From the NCBI GenBank assembly GCA_001412425.1, contig LKUH01000264.1, positions 1-19,382 on the forward strand: a stretch of DNA of 19,382 bases. The letters are read 5' to 3'. Within the stretch, counting starts at the first letter, position 1. Each line of letters starts with the position of its first letter. Origin of the DNA: Candidatus Cloacimonas sp. SDB (GTDB taxonomy: Bacteria > Cloacimonadota > Cloacimonadia > Cloacimonadales > TCS61). This document shows, in pieces, positions 15,736 to 19,382 of this stretch. The position numbers and the translations under genes were made by a program. The notes under the pieces are model-generated. The model was not told the DNA's origin. It saw nothing but the letters and a program-made list of their open reading frames with translations, and ran no database searches.

Positions 15736-16637
15736 TAAAAAGCTTTGGCGATTCTTGAGCCTAAGGCAACATTGTTTTTAACCAGTGCTATATTAGCTTT
15801 CAGCGATCTTCCCTGGCTGATTTCAACAATTTTCCTTAACAAAAAAGGCGTAACAGCCTGCCCTGTAATACCTTGTTCTTCTGCTGCCAGTAAAGCTGTT
15901 TCAATAAACTTGTTCATTTCCTGAAAGGGAATCTCGTCTTTTTCTGGAACAGGATTCGCAACCAGAATTCCTGTCCGAAATCCCAGTCTTAAATTCTGCT
16001 TGTAGATTTCAACGATCTCCTTTTCAGTTTCGATTTGGGAAATCCTGATACCAGAATCCCGGGAATAAAAAGCTGGGAAAGTGGAAGTTTTAAATCCCAG
16101 CACCGGAACGCTCATAGTTTCCAGATATTCTAATGTTCCTTTAAGATCCAATATGGCTTTTGCCCCTGCTGAAACAACTACCACAGGCGTTCTGGTAAAT
16201 TCCAGTAAGTCAGCAGAAATATCAAATCGGGTTTCTAATCCTCTGTGTACTCCGCCAATTCCACCGGTTGCAAACACTTTTATTCCCGCAAGTTCAGACA
16301 ACATCATAGTCGCCGCTACTGTTGTCGCGCCCATTTCCTTTTTTACCAGAACTGAAGCAACATCTCTGCGTGAAACCTTTCTCACACCCTTTTCTCTTGC
16401 CAGACGGAGTAAATCACTTTTATTAAGACCAATTTTAATAAACCCATCCATTAAACAGACGGTTGCCGGAACAACACCATTTTCGGTGGCAATTTTTTCC
16501 AGCTCTTCTGCCACCTGTAGATTTTCAGGATAAGGCATGCCGTGAGATATGATCGTTGACTCTAAAGCCAGTACAGGTTTCTTTTCAGCCAGAGCTTTCT
16601 CAACTTCAAGACTGTACCTGATTTGATCTTCAATCAT
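15735..16637 (-). CDS. psuG: Pseudouridine-5'-phosphate glycosidase (PsuG)
   Basis: Cytoplasmic enzyme that reversibly splits the C-C bond of pseudouridine 5'-phosphate to uracil and ribose 5-phosphate, salvaging or detoxifying pseudouridine from RNA turnover. At 300 residues it has the family length. Diagnostic stretches are ALESTIISHGMPYP (24-37, with E26), ENGVVPAT (52-59), FATGGIGGVHRG (122-133), FDISADL (138-144) and VSAGAKAILD (155-164), where K160 aligns by motif with the catalytic lysine of E. coli PsuG. The usual partner, PsuK pseudouridine kinase, is not adjacent; rlpA is upstream instead. Its ATG overlaps the last eight bases of rlpA with only a distant AAGG, so it is probably translated by coupling. 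Confidence 0.95.
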   Translation of the reverse strand: MIEDQIRYSLEVEKALAEKKPVLALESTIISHGMPYPENLQVAEELEKIATENGVVPATVCLMDGFIKIGLNKSDLLRLAREKGVRKVSRRDVASVLVKKEMGATTVAATMMLSELAGIKVFATGGIGGVHRGLETRFDISADLLEFTRTPVVVVSAGAKAILDLKGTLEYLETMSVPVLGFKTSTFPAFYSRDSGIRISQIETEKEIVEIYKQNLRLGFRTGILVANPVPEKDEIPFQEMNKFIETALLAAEEQGITGQAVTPFLLRKIVEISQGRSLKANIALVKNNVALGSRIAKAF

Positions 16638-17073
16638 TCAGAATTTCAACCTTAAGTTCTTTGACGCCTTCCGCGATAAGATCTATCTTCTGGGCAGCAA
16701 CATAAGAAAGATCAAGGTCTCTGCCGTAAATAAAAGGTCCTCGGTCGTTCACGCGGACAATAACATATTTGCCGTTGTCTTCATTAGTTACTTTTAAATT
16801 GGTATTAAAGGGAAGCGTTTTGTGGGCACAGGTTAATTTATACATATCAAAAATCTCCCCATTGGAAGTCTGTCTGCCCTGAAATTCTGATCCATAATAA
16901 GAAGTTAACATATATAATACTTTACCCTTGCTTTCAATCCGGGGCTTATTGTTAACAGCTGAATTGCCGTATTTCTTATGAGAGATCTTGGTTCCACCCT
17001 CAGTTTCATATATTTTCCCGGCTGAACAACCAATTATTGTTATCATTGAGATCAGCAGTATTATTTTTTTCAC
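16630..17073 (-). CDS. rlpA: RlpA-like lipoprotein (double-psi beta-barrel)
   Basis: Short 147-residue lipoprotein of the RlpA family, whose studied members cleave naked peptidoglycan strands or bind the septal ring. It starts with GTG, supported by a strong AGGAGAGG just upstream. A lipoprotein signal (1-15) ends in lipobox IIGC with Cys16. The double-psi barrel, about 58-140, has the family signatures: SYYGSEFQGRQTSNGE (58-73), LTCAHKTLPF (79-88), VTNEDNGKYVIVRVNDRGPF (95-114) and GRDLDLSYVAA (117-127), including the conserved NDRGP and the Asp of DLS. No SPOR domain follows, so septal targeting through SPOR is absent in this form. It is the first gene of a two-gene unit with psuG and is divergent from the peptidase gene. 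Confidence 0.9.
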   Translation of the reverse strand: MKKIILLISMITIIGCSAGKIYETEGGTKISHKKYGNSAVNNKPRIESKGKVLYMLTSYYGSEFQGRQTSNGEIFDMYKLTCAHKTLPFNTNLKVTNEDNGKYVIVRVNDRGPFIYGRDLDLSYVAAQKIDLIAEGVKELKVEILND

Positions 17074-17076
17074 TTT

Positions 17077-17084
17077 CCTCTCCT
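17077..17084 (-). promoter_or_regulatory. Ribosome binding site supporting the rlpA GTG start
   Basis: On the minus strand AGGAGAGG ends three bases before the GTG at 17073. There is no upstream in-frame ATG with a comparable site, and the GTG start gives a complete lipoprotein signal peptide (MKKII to IIGC). Confidence 0.75.
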
Positions 17085-17192
17085 ACATCAACTTCAAAAT
17101 TGTCATTGTAAAAATTCCTGTCTATCAATTTTTCCTGTTGACAGAATATAAGTAATTATTATCGATCTTAAGAAAAAATTAAGGAATTATCG

Positions 17193-18317
17193 ATGAAAAG
17201 TAATGTAATTGAATATTTTATGGATCTGGTAAGAATTGACAGTGAATCTTCCTGCGAAAAAGACATGGCTGTAAAACTTTCTGCAGACCTAAAAGATTTA
17301 GGTATTGAAACAATTATTGATAATGCTAATCAGAATTTCACAAGTAATTCGGGGAACCTGTACGGATTTCTGCCTGGTAAAATTGATAAGCCTCCCATCC
17401 TCTTCTGTGCACATATGGATACCGTTACACCTGGAAAAGGGATTAAACCCATTATAAAAGGCAATAAAATAGTGTCAGACGGAACAACTATTCTGGGGGC
17501 TGACGATAAATCGGGTATTGCAGAGATCATGTACGCTTTAAAAGAATTAAAGGAAGAAGGACAGGATATCGCGCCTGTCGAAGTACTTTTCACCGTTTCG
17601 GAAGAAACCGGATTACAAGGTGCAAAATATTGCGATTATTCTCTGATCAAATCGAAGCTGGGCTATGCTCTTGATTCTCATAAAATTGGCTCCCTTACAA
17701 TAGGTGCCCCTGCTCAAAACAATCTTAAATTCACTATTCATGGTAAAGAAGCACATGCCGGAGTAAATCCCGAAGACGGTGTAAATGCCATAAAAATAGC
17801 TGCTGAAGCTATTAAAGACATGCCTTCCGGCAGGATTGACCAGGAAACCACCTGTAATATTGGTACCATAAAGGGTGGCAACGCTACCAATATTGTGCCA
17901 AATGAAGTTGTGATCAAAGCCGAAGTAAGAAGCCACAATCATGCCAAATTAAAAGAAATCTGTGATCAGATGATTAATGTTATGAATGTTAAAGTTGCCT
18001 TACACAAAAAAAATGATTTTCAAGCTTCCGTTGATGTTGTCTGTGAACAAGCCTATAAAAATTTCAAATTGGCTGAAAATTCTCCGGTCGTGCAAATCGC
18101 TAAAAAAGCTGCGAAAAATCTTAAACTATCTGACTATGTTACAATTGGTGGTGGTGGAAGTGATGCCAATATCTTTAACGAAAAAAATATCTCCACGGCA
18201 ATAGCGGGAAGCGGTATGAATGAAGTTCACACAGTGAAAGAATGGATTCTGGTTGATGACCTGAAACAGGGAGTTGCCTGGGTTAAAGAAATTATTCTGG
18301 AATATTCCAGGAATTGA
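17193..18317 (+). CDS. M20-family zinc peptidase, PepT-like
   Basis: A 374-residue cytoplasmic metallopeptidase of the M20 family, most like the PepT-like / YqjE group of di- and tripeptidases. The two-zinc set is complete: H74 with D76 (CAHMDTV), bridging D104 (GADDKSG), catalytic E137 and ligand E138 (SEETG), D161 (ALDSHK) and C-terminal H346 (NEVHTVKE). The dimerisation/lid domain is about 178-290, with the typical GKEAHAGVNPEDGVNAI (184-200) and GGNATNIVP (228-236). AAGGA seven bases before the ATG fixes the start. A perfect TTGACA lies at 17138-17143 but has no convincing -10 at the right spacing. dapB starts 11 bases downstream, so the peptidase probably leads a lysine/diaminopimelate operon. 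The peptide substrate is not known. Confidence 0.9.
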   Translation: MKSNVIEYFMDLVRIDSESSCEKDMAVKLSADLKDLGIETIIDNANQNFTSNSGNLYGFLPGKIDKPPILFCAHMDTVTPGKGIKPIIKGNKIVSDGTTILGADDKSGIAEIMYALKELKEEGQDIAPVEVLFTVSEETGLQGAKYCDYSLIKSKLGYALDSHKIGSLTIGAPAQNNLKFTIHGKEAHAGVNPEDGVNAIKIAAEAIKDMPSGRIDQETTCNIGTIKGGNATNIVPNEVVIKAEVRSHNHAKLKEICDQMINVMNVKVALHKKNDFQASVDVVCEQAYKNFKLAENSPVVQIAKKAAKNLKLSDYVTIGGGGSDANIFNEKNISTAIAGSGMNEVHTVKEWILVDDLKQGVAWVKEIILEYSRN

Positions 18318-18328
18318 TTTGGAGCTCT

Positions 18329-19078
18329 ATGAATAAAATTGCTTTGGTCGGTTACGGCCAGATGGGTAAACTCCTGCAGAAACTTGCCCCCGAATATAAT
18401 GCAGAAGTCACTGCAATTATTGATCCTCTTCTGAATAATAAGATAAGTGAACAATATCTTCAAAATGCGGAAGTTTGTATCGAATTCACCAATCCGTCTG
18501 CGGTGATAGAAAATATTAAAAAAATTGCCCAACTGAAAAAAAACATCGTTGTCGGTACAACCGGCTGGTCAGATAAGCTGCCGGAAGTTACCGCCATTGT
18601 CAGGAAGTATGAGATAGGATTGGTTTACGGAGCTAATTTTTCTTTGGGCATGAATCTCTTTTTCAACTTGACCGAGCACCTATCACGACTGATGAATAAA
18701 GCAAGTGAATACGACGCCTGGGGAGTGGAAAAACATCACAATAAAAAAATTGACAGCCCTTCCGGAACTGCCGTTATTCTATCTGATATTTTATTGAAAA
18801 ACCTGGATTCCAAGCAAATTTGTCAATTTGATAGAATCAGAAGAAAAATTAATCCTGACGAGTTACACTTTGCCAGTATAAGAGCTGGTAATATACCAGG
18901 TGATCATATTATCGGATTTGATTCGATTGCAGATTCAATAGAGATCAAACATAGTTCCAGAAATAGGGATGGACTCGCTATTGGAGCGTTAAAAGCGGCT
19001 CAATGGATCAGAAATAAAAAGGGAATGTATAATTTTAATGAGATTTTTGAACAGATCCTGGAATTGGATGGAACATGA
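18329..19078 (+). CDS. dapB: 4-hydroxy-tetrahydrodipicolinate reductase (DapB)
   Basis: NAD(P)H-dependent reductase of the lysine/diaminopimelate pathway. I chose ATG 18329, with GGAG four bases upstream, over an in-frame TTG at 18314 that overlaps the peptidase stop. The protein has 249 residues, shorter than E. coli DapB (273); the shortfall is mainly in the N-terminal nucleotide-binding part. Visible landmarks are the Rossmann motif VGYGQMG (7-13), VVGTTGW (74-80), GANFSLGMN (101-109), the active-site segment EKHHNKKIDSPSGTA (134-148) with H136, H137 and K140, and the C-terminal IKHSSRNRDGLAIGALKAA (206-224). It overlaps dapF by four bases (ATGA), so the two are translationally coupled. 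Confidence 0.95.
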   Translation: MNKIALVGYGQMGKLLQKLAPEYNAEVTAIIDPLLNNKISEQYLQNAEVCIEFTNPSAVIENIKKIAQLKKNIVVGTTGWSDKLPEVTAIVRKYEIGLVYGANFSLGMNLFFNLTEHLSRLMNKASEYDAWGVEKHHNKKIDSPSGTAVILSDILLKNLDSKQICQFDRIRRKINPDELHFASIRAGNIPGDHIIGFDSIADSIEIKHSSRNRDGLAIGALKAAQWIRNKKGMYNFNEIFEQILELDGT

Positions 19079-19382
19079 ACCTGAAATTCTTTAAGATGCA
19101 GGCTCAGGGAAATGATTACATCTTTTTCGATTTTATTAACAACTCAATTCCCGATTTGAATTTCAGTGAATTGGCAGTAAAACTCAGTGCCCGGCATATT
19201 GGTATTGGCAGCGATGGAATTGTCCTTCTTTTACCAGACACTAATAATGATGTTTTTATGAGAATTTTCAACGCTGATGGTTCCGAAGCAGAAAATTGCG
19301 GGTCTGCTTTAAGATGCATAACCCATTATCTTCATACTCTTACGGGAAAAGATTTTTTTAGAATCAATTCCCTTTCAGGAAT
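19075..19382 (+). CDS. dapF: Diaminopimelate epimerase (DapF), 5' part, runs off the window
   Basis: The first 102 codons of the cofactor-independent racemase that turns LL- into meso-diaminopimelate, the form used in peptidoglycan and for lysine. It starts at ATG 19075, overlapping the dapB stop as ATGA. Seen so far: the opening FKMQAQGNDYIFFDF (6-20), RHIGIGSDGIVLL (40-52), MRIFNADGSEAENCG (62-76) and the conserved RC (80-81). C75 is the first catalytic cysteine; the second lies in the missing C-terminal half. The residue two after it is serine (CGS) where most family members have asparagine (CGN). Confidence 0.93.
   Translation, partial: MNLKFFKMQAQGNDYIFFDFINNSIPDLNFSELAVKLSARHIGIGSDGIVLLLPDTNNDVFMRIFNADGSEAENCGSALRCITHYLHTLTGKDFFRINSLSG

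Noticed and set aside
18314..18328. TTG start for dapB
   Set aside because: It overlaps the peptidase stop and places five extra residues before the Rossmann strand; the ATG at 18329 has GGAG.
1..19382. Mobile elements, CRISPR arrays, phage defence genes, tRNA or rRNA genes
   Set aside because: No transposase, integrase, Cas or nuclease-defence motifs, no regularly spaced repeats, and no tRNA-like cloverleaf were seen. All gaps are under 250 bases and the composition is even.

Overview
The window looks like chromosomal DNA from an AT-rich, diderm (outer-membrane-bearing) bacterium. By eye the GC content is in the upper 30s percent. Evidence for an outer membrane and a meso-diaminopimelate cell wall: an Omp85/BamA-TamA-type barrel protein, an RlpA-like lipoprotein, and dapB and dapF. 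The MEP isoprenoid pathway is represented by ispG. Ribosome binding sites are mostly clear AGGAG/GGAG types, and several neighbouring genes overlap by 4 to 14 bases. Gene content and style would fit an uncultured lineage such as Cloacimonadota or a relative, but this is an impression and was not tested.

Layout, left to right. Positions 1-97 are an ambiguous edge. On the minus strand, transcribed right to left, a phosphonate/phosphite-type ABC transporter operon (phnD 3596-2694, phnC 2697-1930, phnE 1933-932, joined by two 4-base ATGA overlaps) is followed by a HAD phosphatase (769-98). A second HAD phosphatase of the YjjG nucleotidase type (4509-3829) is divergent from a HisC-like aminotransferase (4674-5735, plus). 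Next comes a minus-strand signalling pair: a 10-helix membrane protein with a GAF-like cytoplasmic region and no kinase (10209-8299), and a Cache-PAS histidine kinase (8144-5823). No response regulator is present.

From 10399 to 15706 a tight plus-strand cluster runs ispG, an Omp85-type outer membrane protein, a NYN-domain putative RNase with a cold-shock-like C-terminal domain, a Ppx/GppA phosphatase, and a short DAHP synthase. Spacing is -8, +16, +4 and -14 bases, so co-transcription is likely even though the functions are mixed (isoprenoids, envelope, RNA, ppGpp/polyphosphate, aromatic amino acids). Converging on it is a two-gene minus unit of rlpA (GTG start) and psuG. The window ends with a plus-strand unit of a PepT-like M20 peptidase, dapB and the 5' part of dapF, which covers lysine/diaminopimelate synthesis.

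Most of this is ordinary housekeeping content. I saw no mobile element, CRISPR array, tRNA, rRNA or phage gene. The best leads are the NYN plus cold-shock-like fusion (13131-13946), the kinase-less sensor protein beside a histidine kinase (5823-10209), an 11-T run in the signal peptide of the Omp85 gene (11459-11469), and an inverted repeat placed exactly between the -35 and -10 of the likely phnDCE promoter (3633-3669).
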